From an uncultured Fidelibacterota bacterium (lineage in GTDB: Bacteria > Fidelibacterota > Marinisomatia > Marinisomatales > UBA1611): DNA of 24,055 nt. Position 1 is the first letter of the stretch. Each line of letters begins with the position of its first letter. Shown one piece after another: positions 17,772-24,055 of the stretch. The notes under the pieces were generated by a model. The model was given only the letters and a program-made list of their open reading frames with translations. It was not told the origin of the DNA and did not search any database. The translations under genes and the position numbers were made by a program. The DNA lies in contig CALCSS010000055.1 in the NCBI GenBank assembly GCA_937893835.1, positions 1 through 24,055 of the forward strand, written 5' to 3'.

Positions 17772-17833
17772 AATCGTGTTAAAGAAAAAATCAAATTACT
17801 TTTGCCCATCATTTTACCATTAGAATCAAACAA
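17772..17833 (+). promoter_or_regulatory. Divergent promoter gap; Bacteroidota-type -7 element for tatD
   Basis: In the 62-nt gap between the PNGase-like gene and tatD, TACTTTTG (17797-17804) matches the Bacteroidota sigma-A -7 consensus TAnnTTTG exactly. It would give a leader of roughly 20-25 nt before ATG 17834. No clear TTTG -33 element is seen at the usual distance, so this is tentative. No Shine-Dalgarno precedes either gene. Confidence 0.3.
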
Positions 17834-18589
17834 ATGCTAACCGATACTCACTGTCACCTGTTCTATGATGAATTAAAGAATGATCTTTCCGCAGTTTTAG
17901 AAAGAGCAAGAGAACTGGGTGTTGGTCGATTTATTTGTGTTGCGACAAATATTGCTGATTCAAATGAATGTTTACAGTTAAGTGTGGCTCATGAGAATAT
18001 CTATGCTACCGCTGGAATTCATCCCCATGATGCCAAAGATGCTCCAAAGGATTTTGTTGACCAGATTCATGAATTGATGAATGATGATAAAATGGTAGCA
18101 GTGGGAGAGATGGGATTGGACTATTTTAGAAACTTGTCAGACCCAGAGGTCCAAAAAAAGATATTCAGAGCACAAATGAAGATCGCACTAGACCTAAATA
18201 AACCAATCATATTCCATAATCGAGATGCCGATGAAGACCTGGTATCAATATTGAGTGAGTTTCCTGATGTGAGAGGAGTCGCTCACTGTTTTTCAAGCAC
18301 TCTTGAGGTAGCAGAAAAATTTATGGATCTTGGATACTATATTTCTTTTTCTGGTAATATTACCTTTAAGAACAGTCATTTACCAAATGTCGCAAAAGAG
18401 ATACCCTTGGACCGTCTTCTCGTTGAGACTGATTGCCCCTATCTTAGTCCTGACCCTTACAGGGGGAAGACCAATGAGCCTGCCCGGGTCCGTGTTGTCG
18501 CTGAAAAATTGGCTGACATTCACTGCCTACCATTTGAGAAGATAGTAGAGGTCACTTCAAATAATGCGACTGAGGTCTTTAAATTATAG
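17834..18589 (+). CDS. tatD: TatD family metal-dependent deoxyribonuclease
   Basis: A 251-residue TIM-barrel metallohydrolase; TatD/YcfH proteins are 3'-5' DNases linked to DNA repair and quality control. Metal ligands are all visible: DTHCHL (His6, His8), GEMGLDYF (Glu92), FHNRDA (His128), HCFS (His151) and ETDCPYLSPDPYRGKTNEP (Asp200, residues 198-216). GIHPH (61-65) is the usual fourth block. Length is normal for the family. It is the first gene of a rightward unit with ksgA only 5 nt downstream; the TatD-KsgA pairing is common in bacteria. A candidate promoter lies in the divergent gap upstream. Confidence 0.96.
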   Translation: MLTDTHCHLFYDELKNDLSAVLERARELGVGRFICVATNIADSNECLQLSVAHENIYATAGIHPHDAKDAPKDFVDQIHELMNDDKMVAVGEMGLDYFRNLSDPEVQKKIFRAQMKIALDLNKPIIFHNRDADEDLVSILSEFPDVRGVAHCFSSTLEVAEKFMDLGYYISFSGNITFKNSHLPNVAKEIPLDRLLVETDCPYLSPDPYRGKTNEPARVRVVAEKLADIHCLPFEKIVEVTSNNATEVFKL

Positions 18590-18594
18590 ATATC

Positions 18595-19365
18595 GTGAAT
18601 TCAACCAATAAAAATCATCCTTTTAGAAAAAGATGGGGTCAAAATTTTCTTGCTGATACTAATCTACTCGATAAAATAGCAAGGACGATAGGCCCAAGAT
18701 CATCAGATCACTTTTTAGAGATTGGCCCTGGAGAAGGCGCCCTTACAGAGAGGATATTCCCCTATGTTGAGGAAATGGCCGTTGTTGAGATCGACCCGCT
18801 TCTTGTAAAGGAATTAAAAAACAAACCTATTTTTAATGGAATGGACGTCATCCAAGGAGATATTCTTTTAGAGGATATAGATGGAATGCCTGTAAATGAT
18901 CCCGTTAGGGTTATTGGGAATATTCCCTACAATATTACTTCTCCAATTATTTTTTGGTTAATAGAGCAATTGGATTATTGGAGTGACGCACACATCATGA
19001 TGCAAAAGGAGGTTGCAGATCGACTTACTGCAAATGTCAATACAAAGGCATATGGTCGATTGACAGTTGTTGTAGGAGCATATCTGAATATCGACCAATG
19101 CTTCACAGTCAAGCCTGATGTATTCATTCCAAGACCGAAGGTAGATTCTGCAATTGTACGATTCACAAAAAAAAACACACCAGTTGTTGATGATGATAAA
19201 TATCTAAGATTCAATAAATTAGTCAGTACAGCATTCTCCCAAAGAAGAAAGATGCTCCGGAATACTTTAAAGGGATGGGACATCCCAGAGCGCCTACAAG
19301 AGAAAATCGATTTTAGTCGTCGTCCCGAGACGCTTACCATCGACGAGTTTGCATCAATGGTTTAG
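18595..19365 (+). CDS. ksgA: 16S rRNA (adenine1518-N6/adenine1519-N6)-dimethyltransferase
   Basis: KsgA dimethylates two adjacent adenosines near the 3' end of 16S rRNA, a late check in small-subunit assembly. It has GQNFL (15-19), the SAM motif EIGPGEGALT (42-51), Asp89 in QGDI, the catalytic NIPYNITSPI (109-118), FIPRPKVDSA (177-186) and the C-terminal rRNA-binding FSQRRKMLRNTLK (214-226). The 256 residues form a full-length protein. The start is a GTG 6 nt after the tatD stop with no Shine-Dalgarno; no better in-frame ATG exists before the GQNFL motif. It is followed by rpsU about 100 nt downstream, so ribosome-assembly functions cluster here. Confidence 0.97.
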   Translation: MNSTNKNHPFRKRWGQNFLADTNLLDKIARTIGPRSSDHFLEIGPGEGALTERIFPYVEEMAVVEIDPLLVKELKNKPIFNGMDVIQGDILLEDIDGMPVNDPVRVIGNIPYNITSPIIFWLIEQLDYWSDAHIMMQKEVADRLTANVNTKAYGRLTVVVGAYLNIDQCFTVKPDVFIPRPKVDSAIVRFTKKNTPVVDDDKYLRFNKLVSTAFSQRRKMLRNTLKGWDIPERLQEKIDFSRRPETLTIDEFASMV

Positions 19366-19450
19366 TCCTTGGAAGTCAGTCCCTAAAAGAGTAAAATCGC
19401 CGGCTTTTCTAAAGCAAAGTAATTTTAAACATGACCACAAACTACACTTT

Positions 19451-19459
19451 GGAGGTGAT
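19451..19459 (+). promoter_or_regulatory. Exceptionally strong Shine-Dalgarno of rpsU
   Basis: GGAGGTGAT is a nine-base perfect complement of the usual 16S rRNA 3' tail, ending 4 nt before the GTG at 19464. It decides the rpsU start in favour of GTG 19464 over the in-frame ATG at 19431, because the ATG lies upstream of the site. No other gene start in this window has a comparable sequence. In Bacteroidota such a site allows bS21 to regulate its own synthesis. Confidence 0.85.
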
Positions 19460-19463
19460 TCAA

Positions 19464-19709
19464 GTGGTTGAAGTCCAGGTTAAAGAAAAAGAATCGTTTG
19501 AAAGAGCCCTGCGTCGATTTAAAAAGATGTGGGAGAGAGCTGGTGTTCTAAGAGAGATCAGGAATCGAGCATTCTATGAAAAACCAAGTGATGCCAAGCG
19601 TGAAATGAAGAAGAAGACCGTGCGGCGAATCAAACGACTTGCCAGGATAGAGGCATTGCGGAATAATCCGCGTGCAAGCCAGCAGCGGCGTCGGAGACGT
19701 CGAAAGTAG
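19464..19709 (+). CDS. rpsU: Small ribosomal subunit protein bS21
   Basis: An 81-residue bS21 starting at GTG 19464 (MVEVQVKEKESFERALRRFK, then WERAGVLREIRNRAFYEKPS). The N-terminal about 50 residues match bS21 throughout; the C-terminal tail is unusually basic, ending QQRRRRRRK. bS21 sits at the platform next to the 16S 3' end and influences access to the anti-Shine-Dalgarno. An upstream in-frame ATG (19431) would add MTTNYTLEVIQ, which is not part of the family, and the strong Shine-Dalgarno between the two supports the GTG. It is followed by an intrinsic terminator. Autoregulation through the strong site is inferred from the Bacteroidota precedent. Confidence 0.95.
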   Translation: MVEVQVKEKESFERALRRFKKMWERAGVLREIRNRAFYEKPSDAKREMKKKTVRRIKRLARIEALRNNPRASQQRRRRRRK

Positions 19710-19730
19710 GCTCCCGGAAGGGAATATTAA

Positions 19731-19766
19731 AAAAGCCCTGGTCTTCCACCGGGGCTTTTCTTTTTG
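19731..19766 (+). terminator. Rho-independent terminator after rpsU
   Basis: An 11-bp stem AAAAGCCCTGG / CCGGGGCTTTT (19731-19741 with 19749-19759, one T-G wobble) closes a 7-nt loop (TCTTCCA) and is followed by CTTTTT. It starts 21 nt after the rpsU stop and is the only convincing intrinsic terminator in the window. It ends the tatD-ksgA-rpsU stretch before glmM. Confidence 0.9.
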
Positions 19767-19823
19767 GAACACCTTATCCTTCTTGCGAATTTCATTGGTA
19801 AATAATATAAAGAATATAAAGAT

Positions 19824-21161
19824 ATGTTGATTCGTAGTATTTCAGGGGTTAGAGGACTTACTGAATCCCATCTTACTCCATCTATGTCCATTGCATATGC
19901 AAAGGCCCTTCATTCCTTCCTCTCTGATGGTGTGATCATGTGTGGGAGAGATAGTCGGCCATCTGGAGAGATGATACAAAATGAGATGACCAATGAACTA
20001 ATGCGTCTTGGAAGGACCGTCATTGATTGTGGTATTGTTCCAACTCCTACTGTTCAATTCATGGTTCACAATACAGAGGCAGTGGGCGGTTTCATCGTAA
20101 CAGCAAGCCATAACCCAATTGAATGGAACGGATTAAAATTCTTAAGGCCAGACAGTACATTCTTTCACCCAGAAGATTGCAATGAACTATTTGAACTGGT
20201 AGATAAGGATATGGCCCTCGATGATGCTAAGGAGGCCGGAATGATCTGGCCTGAACAAAATGCGATACAAAAGCATGTCATATCATGTGTGAGTATCAGT
20301 TGTATTGATCTGAATAGGATTCAAAAAAGAAAATTCAAGGTGGTCATTGACTCTGTAAATGGAGCAGGAGCAAATGCACTGCCTACACTATTAGATTCTC
20401 TAGGGTGTGAAGTGATCAAACTTTACTGTGAACCAACTGGGGATTTTACTAGAGGCACTGAGCCACTACCTGAAAATTTGCATGACCTTGGGCAAATGGT
20501 CATAGAACATGAGGCTGATGCAGGGTTTGCAGTCGATCCTGATGCGGACCGATTGGCGATCGTAAATGAAATGGGGCAGCCACTTGGTGAAGAATACACA
20601 CTTGTTATTGCCGCAGATGGGTATTTAAAAGAAACACAAAGAAAGGAAAGATTTGTTGTCAATCTCTCTACTTCTTTGGCAATCGATAAACTTGCAGAAA
20701 TAAATAATAGTTCGGTTTATCGCTCTGCAGTTGGAGAGATAAATGTGGTCAATAAGATGATTGAGATCAACTCTGAACTTGGAGGAGAGGGCAACGGAGG
20801 CGTCATTCTCAGGGAGTGTCATTTGGGTAGAGATTCGCTGGTTGGGGCAGCAATGGTATTGAATCGAATGTCAATGTCTGAATCATCGCTTAGTGAGATT
20901 CATTCATCTCTACCAATATTTGAGATCGTGAAAGATAAAATAGATATCAAAGGCATAGACATAGAAAAGACAATCGAAAAAGTTAGCTCACTGTTTGATG
21001 ATGCAACCATAGACCATGTTGATGGAATCAAGTTCAATTGGGATGATAGGTGGGTTCATCTTAGAAGATCAAATACTGAGCCGATCATGCGCATATATGC
21101 AGAGGCTCCAGATCGCGAACAAGCGCTGAAACTTGTTACTCAAATAAAGAAGACCATATGA
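19824..21161 (+). CDS. glmM: Phosphoglucosamine mutase (alpha-D-phosphohexomutase family)
   Basis: This enzyme interconverts glucosamine-6-phosphate and glucosamine-1-phosphate on the way to UDP-GlcNAc, peptidoglycan and LPS. The 445 residues contain all four family elements: phosphoserine loop TASHNP (93-98, Ser95), metal loop DPDADR (238-243), sugar loop GEGNGG (321-326) and phosphate loop RRSNTEP (414-420). The sugar loop differs from the GEQSGH of E. coli GlmM; I recall the GEGNGG form in Bacteroidota proteins annotated as GlmM. A phosphomannomutase/phosphoglucomutase role cannot be excluded from sequence alone. The ATG, 58 nt after the rpsU terminator in an AT-rich leader with no Shine-Dalgarno, heads a three-gene unit joined by ATGA overlaps. 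Confidence 0.85.
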   Translation: MLIRSISGVRGLTESHLTPSMSIAYAKALHSFLSDGVIMCGRDSRPSGEMIQNEMTNELMRLGRTVIDCGIVPTPTVQFMVHNTEAVGGFIVTASHNPIEWNGLKFLRPDSTFFHPEDCNELFELVDKDMALDDAKEAGMIWPEQNAIQKHVISCVSISCIDLNRIQKRKFKVVIDSVNGAGANALPTLLDSLGCEVIKLYCEPTGDFTRGTEPLPENLHDLGQMVIEHEADAGFAVDPDADRLAIVNEMGQPLGEEYTLVIAADGYLKETQRKERFVVNLSTSLAIDKLAEINNSSVYRSAVGEINVVNKMIEINSELGGEGNGGVILRECHLGRDSLVGAAMVLNRMSMSESSLSEIHSSLPIFEIVKDKIDIKGIDIEKTIEKVSSLFDDATIDHVDGIKFNWDDRWVHLRRSNTEPIMRIYAEAPDREQALKLVTQIKKTI

Positions 21162-21799
21162 ATGACATCTCCAACTACATAGACCATACAAACCTGAGAC
21201 AAGATGCACTTGAGTCTGAAATGATCGATCTCTGCGAGCAGGCGATCAACTTTGGCTTTGCATCAGTGTGTGTGAATCCGGTCCATGTCCAAATGGTTAA
21301 TTCAATATTGAAACATGAAGGACCAAAGACGTGTACGGTCATTGGTTTTCCACTTGGTGCAGATTCGTCTGAGATGAAATTTGCTGAGGCACGATTCCTT
21401 GTACATCAAGGGGCAGAAGAGTTGGACATGGTCTTGAATGTTGGTGCGTTAAAGCAAGGAGAACTTCAAGTCATTGAGAATGAGATTGGCCAGGTTGTAG
21501 ATGCAGCTGATGGAAACTGTGTAAAGGTCATTATCGAAACCTGCCTCCTAACTAGGGAAGAAAAAATTGTGGCCTCAAAGATTGCAAGAAGTGTTGGAGC
21601 CAATTTTGTAAAAACATCTACAGGGTTTTCATCTGGAGGTGCGACTGTTGAGGATGTAAAATTAATTCGAAAAACAGTTGGTGAAGGTATGGGCGTAAAG
21701 GCGAGTGGAGGTATAAGGACACTTGATCAACTCCGCTCTATGGTAAGCGCAGGAGCAGATCGAATTGGAACAAGTAGTGGTGTTGAGATGGTCTCATGA
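21158..21799 (+). CDS. deoC: Deoxyribose-phosphate aldolase
   Basis: DeoC cleaves 2-deoxyribose-5-phosphate into glyceraldehyde-3-phosphate and acetaldehyde in deoxynucleoside catabolism. The 213-residue TIM barrel carries Asp90 in DMVLNVG, the Schiff-base lysine Lys152 in FVKTSTGF (150-157) and the second active-site lysine Lys181 in VKASGGIR (180-187). IDHTNL (8-13) and VIGFPLGA (61-68) are the other family marks. It overlaps glmM by 4 nt upstream and the methyltransferase gene by 4 nt downstream. No other deo genes are nearby. Confidence 0.96.
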   Translation: MNDISNYIDHTNLRQDALESEMIDLCEQAINFGFASVCVNPVHVQMVNSILKHEGPKTCTVIGFPLGADSSEMKFAEARFLVHQGAEELDMVLNVGALKQGELQVIENEIGQVVDAADGNCVKVIIETCLLTREEKIVASKIARSVGANFVKTSTGFSSGGATVEDVKLIRKTVGEGMGVKASGGIRTLDQLRSMVSAGADRIGTSSGVEMVS

Positions 21800-23202
21800 A
21801 TGAAATAATTACCATAAAACGAGGTGCTGAACTTGAGCTAGATATAGAGTCCCTAGCCTATGGAGGGATGGGCCTCGCACGGAAAGAAAACTTTGTTATT
21901 TTTGTAAAGTATGCGATCCCAGGACAAAGGGTCCTTGCCAGAATATATAAGAAGAGGAAGGGATTTGCTGAGGCACAGGTCTTGAAACTGTTGGTGGAAT
22001 CACCCAATGCTGTGGATGTTCGTTGTAACCATTACTGGATATGTAGCAAGCTTCAAAGTCTATCATATGATGAACAAATAAAGGAGAAGTCATCGCAGGT
22101 TGAAGATGCATTTAACAGGCTTGGGGGCTTCACAGATTTTAAATTGGACAAAGTTCGAGAGGCAGACCCGATCTATCATTATCGAAACAAGATGGAATTT
22201 ACTTTTTCTCCAAACCGCTGGGTTCTTGAGTCTGAACCAGAAGGAGTGGACAAGTCCTTTGCTCTTGGACTTCACATACCTGGACGTTTTGATAAGATAC
22301 TGGATATACACGAATGTCACATACAGCCAGAGATAGGTAACCGTATTCTTGCTGTTGCCAGAGAGGTGTGTTTAGAAAACCCCGAATTAAAACCTTATGA
22401 TCCCAGGTCGCACATAGGTTTTTTACGATTCTTGATGCTACGATTTGGAGTGAACACGGGAGATCTGATGGTCAATGTAGTCACGTCATATCATGACATG
22501 GATAAACTCTCGCCACTTACAGACAAACTTCTGGAAGAATTTCCAGAGATCACATCGCTTGTTAATAATGTAAATACTCGTAAGGCAGACGTTGCCTTTG
22601 GAGAGTATGAGACTTTGTTATATGGTGAGCCATTCATCCAAGAAAAGATAGGTGCCCTTACCTTTGAGATCTCAGCAAATTCTTTTTTTCAGACCAATAC
22701 AACCCAAGGCGAGGTGCTCTACGAAGAAGTGGAGAAGGCCCTTGATCTAAAAGGTGATGAGATCATCTATGACCTTTACTGTGGAACAGGAACAATCGGA
22801 CTATATTTATCAAAAAATGCAAAAGAGGTATATGGTTTTGAGGTGATACGTTCTGCTCTTGATGATGCAGAAAAGAATGCAGACCGCAATGAGATCTCAA
22901 ATGTTCATTTCCTCAAGGCAAATCTTGATACCTTTTTCAAATCAGGCCAACTTCCTAATCGTATTTCAAGACCAGACGTCATAATCGTTGACCCTCCTAG
23001 AGCGGGAATGCATCAGGACATGGTCAACTATCTACCAAGGCTCAAGGCCAAAAAGATCGTTTATGTATCATGTAATCCTACCACCCAGGCGCGGGACGCA
23101 AGGATTTTAAATGAGCATGGATATCAGATAAAGGGTGCTGCAATGGTTGATATGTTTCCACATACTCCGCATATAGAGACGGTCATGCTATTTTCTAAGT
23201 AA
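21796..23202 (+). CDS. TrmA/RlmD-type RNA (uracil-5-)-methyltransferase with reduced Fe-S motif
   Basis: A 468-residue SAM-dependent m5U methyltransferase of the TrmA/RlmC/RlmD family. An N-terminal TRAM domain (about 5-65) is followed by a cysteine region and then the methyltransferase core: FFQTNTTQGEVLY (297-309), motif I DLYCGTGTIGL (326-336), DPPRAG (399-404), nucleophile Cys426 in VYVSCNP and base Glu461 in HIETVMLF. The usual C-x5-C-GG-C cluster motif is shortened to CNHYWICSKLQ (77-87), with Cys77, Cys83 and distant Cys174 left, so one 4Fe-4S ligand is missing. Whether it modifies 23S rRNA or tRNA cannot be read from sequence. It overlaps deoC (ATGA) and, tail to tail, the LolA-like gene by 15 nt. 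Confidence 0.9.
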   Translation: MNEIITIKRGAELELDIESLAYGGMGLARKENFVIFVKYAIPGQRVLARIYKKRKGFAEAQVLKLLVESPNAVDVRCNHYWICSKLQSLSYDEQIKEKSSQVEDAFNRLGGFTDFKLDKVREADPIYHYRNKMEFTFSPNRWVLESEPEGVDKSFALGLHIPGRFDKILDIHECHIQPEIGNRILAVAREVCLENPELKPYDPRSHIGFLRFLMLRFGVNTGDLMVNVVTSYHDMDKLSPLTDKLLEEFPEITSLVNNVNTRKADVAFGEYETLLYGEPFIQEKIGALTFEISANSFFQTNTTQGEVLYEEVEKALDLKGDEIIYDLYCGTGTIGLYLSKNAKEVYGFEVIRSALDDAEKNADRNEISNVHFLKANLDTFFKSGQLPNRISRPDVIIVDPPRAGMHQDMVNYLPRLKAKKIVYVSCNPTTQARDARILNEHGYQIKGAAMVDMFPHTPHIETVMLFSK

Positions 23203-23928
23203 GGCCTTAGAAAAACGAGATCTGGGAATCTCAACATCAAATTCAATTTCATCTATGATCCACTCTGTGCCCTTACTGTTTCTCTTTAGTTCATCCTTAT
23301 AAATAAACCGGGATGGAAACCATCGCCCCTGCACCTTTTTAATACCATCCATGGTGGATGTTTTTAAGAGTTTACCACTTTTCGCATAGAGTTCTTCCTT
23401 CGTGGGTAATAAGTATTCTTTATCAATCAAGGCACGGCGCTTGGGGTAAGACAACCCTTTGACTTTTGCTTCCAGTAACATGATCCAATGGTCCCGTCCA
23501 TCGACCTCCACTGATCCATCCAATGTGGCTTCGTATAGTTCAACGAGTGGACGATCCTCCATCATGTCATTATAGGACATGTCTGAGCCCATAACCGATT
23601 GCCTAAGCATATGGCCCGAGATCTGAATCACCCGATCTGTCTGTGGCGAATAGGTCCAGAGTTTATCACCCAGTTTGAGCATTTTTGTTCCTTTCTCTCG
23701 GGGCGGAGAAAGATATTCTGTGAAGGCTAGATCAATACCAATCACCCAATTCTTGGATTTAATGGTACGGCTAGAACGCCGTCCATGGACGATCATTTTA
23801 CTGGTTAATATCCGACTTTTTGCATTCAGATTATCATCCATGGCCCTAATAATATCCTGCACAGACATATCTTTAGTTTGACCTAGAAGAAATGCAAAAG
23901 ATAAAATAGAAATGAGAATCTTGATCAT
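23188..23928 (-). CDS. LolA-like outer membrane lipoprotein-sorting family protein
   Basis: A 246-residue exported protein with a signal peptide (about 1-16, ending LG|Q) and the uncharacterised LolA-like fold annotated as 'outer membrane lipoprotein-sorting protein'. Characteristic segments are TEYLSPPREKGTKMLKLGDKLWTYSP (70-95) and ISGHMLRQSVMGSDMSYNDMM (103-123), then the half-barrel pattern ending in GRWFPSRFIYKD. It is not classical LolA: these proteins usually accompany ABC (FtsX/MacB) or RND-type exporters and probably carry hydrophobic cargo. This one follows the end of a membrane protein with a 4-nt overlap, fitting that pattern. Its 3' end overlaps the methyltransferase gene on the other strand by 15 nt. 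Confidence 0.85.
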   Translation of the reverse strand: MIKILISILSFAFLLGQTKDMSVQDIIRAMDDNLNAKSRILTSKMIVHGRRSSRTIKSKNWVIGIDLAFTEYLSPPREKGTKMLKLGDKLWTYSPQTDRVIQISGHMLRQSVMGSDMSYNDMMEDRPLVELYEATLDGSVEVDGRDHWIMLLEAKVKGLSYPKRRALIDKEYLLPTKEELYAKSGKLLKTSTMDGIKKVQGRWFPSRFIYKDELKRNSKGTEWIIDEIEFDVEIPRSRFSKALLRK

Positions 23929-24053
23929 GTTTCCAGTTCCTTAAATAATTGTGCCATTTCCCGTTTATATATGGCCAGGCCCGCCAACATGGTTCCTAGG
24001 ACTGTAGCCAAAACACCAGGTATGAATCCAATATAGAAAAGATCAGGTGTAAC
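23925..24053 (-). CDS. C-terminal end of a membrane protein, probably transporter permease (partial)
   Basis: Only the last 42 codons are in the window. They contain one hydrophobic helix (FYIGFIPGVLATVLGTMLAG) followed by a short charged tail IYKREMAQLFKELET and TGA. The last-helix-plus-short-cytoplasmic-tail pattern resembles FtsX/MacB-type ABC permeases, which often precede LolA-like genes, but the usual terminal P-x2-A-L-R motif is not seen. The stop overlaps the next gene's ATG as ATGA. The reading frame is open to the right edge. That it is coding is likely; the family is a guess from context. Confidence 0.6.
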   Translation of the reverse strand, partial: VTPDLFYIGFIPGVLATVLGTMLAGLAIYKREMAQLFKELET

Positions 24054-24055
24054 CT

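Noticed and set aside
19398..19413. AAAATCGCCGGCTTTT after ksgA as a terminator
   Set aside because: The GC core is a loopless palindrome, so it cannot form a normal hairpin.
19431..19463. ATG 19431 as the rpsU start
   Set aside because: The added 11 residues are foreign to bS21 and the strong Shine-Dalgarno lies between this ATG and GTG 19464.
1..24055. CRISPR arrays, insertion sequences, prophage or toxin-antitoxin genes
   Set aside because: No spaced direct repeats, transposase or integrase signatures, or small paired genes were seen on either strand.

Overview
The window (about 38-40% GC by eye) is a dense, ordinary-looking chromosomal segment from a Gram-negative member of the FCB superphylum, most likely a marine Candidatus Marinimicrobia (Neomarinimicrobiota/SAR406) or close relative. 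The reasons are the mix of Bacteroidota-like envelope proteins (DUF4159, DUF4175, a LolA-like protein, a PNGase F-related protein), signal peptides that end just before a glutamine, an almost complete lack of Shine-Dalgarno sequences, and housekeeping genes that are not quite Bacteroidota in type. The lineage is inferred from gene content; no rRNA gene is present. I see no mobile element, CRISPR array, tRNA or prophage gene, and no gene-free stretch longer than about 120 bases.

Layout. (1) Positions 1-1220, + strand: the 3' part of ybeY followed with no gap by mazG. (2) Positions 1290-8929, - strand: a tightly overlapping run, read right to left, of a DUF4159 protein, a large DUF4175-like membrane protein, a TPR protein, an exported protein with a glutamine-amidotransferase-like core (its relatives are often mislabelled asparagine synthetase B), and YjbQ. 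(3) Positions 9046-14767, + strand: a barrel/TPR/BamE-like outer-envelope protein, an EnvC-like degenerate M23 protein, holB and metG. (4) Positions 14828-17771, - strand: a PNGase F-like glycoamidase and an alkylglycerol-monooxygenase-like membrane di-iron protein. (5) Positions 17834-23202, + strand: tatD, ksgA, rpsU with an intrinsic terminator, then glmM, deoC and a TrmA/RlmD-type RNA methyltransferase joined by 4-nt ATGA overlaps. (6) Positions 23188-24055, - strand: a LolA-like protein and the last 42 residues of a membrane protein, probably a transporter permease.

How the genes fit together. RNA and ribosome maturation (ybeY, ksgA, rpsU, the TrmA-family methyltransferase), translation (metG), replication (holB) and nucleotide or amino-sugar metabolism (mazG, deoC, glmM) alternate with blocks of envelope genes of largely unknown role. 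The least understood block is the DUF4159-DUF4175-TPR-GATase-like operon. The clearest regulatory signal is at rpsU: it alone has a perfect 9-nt Shine-Dalgarno, in a genome whose other genes here have none. This resembles the Bacteroidota arrangement in which bS21 controls its own synthesis by hiding the anti-Shine-Dalgarno.
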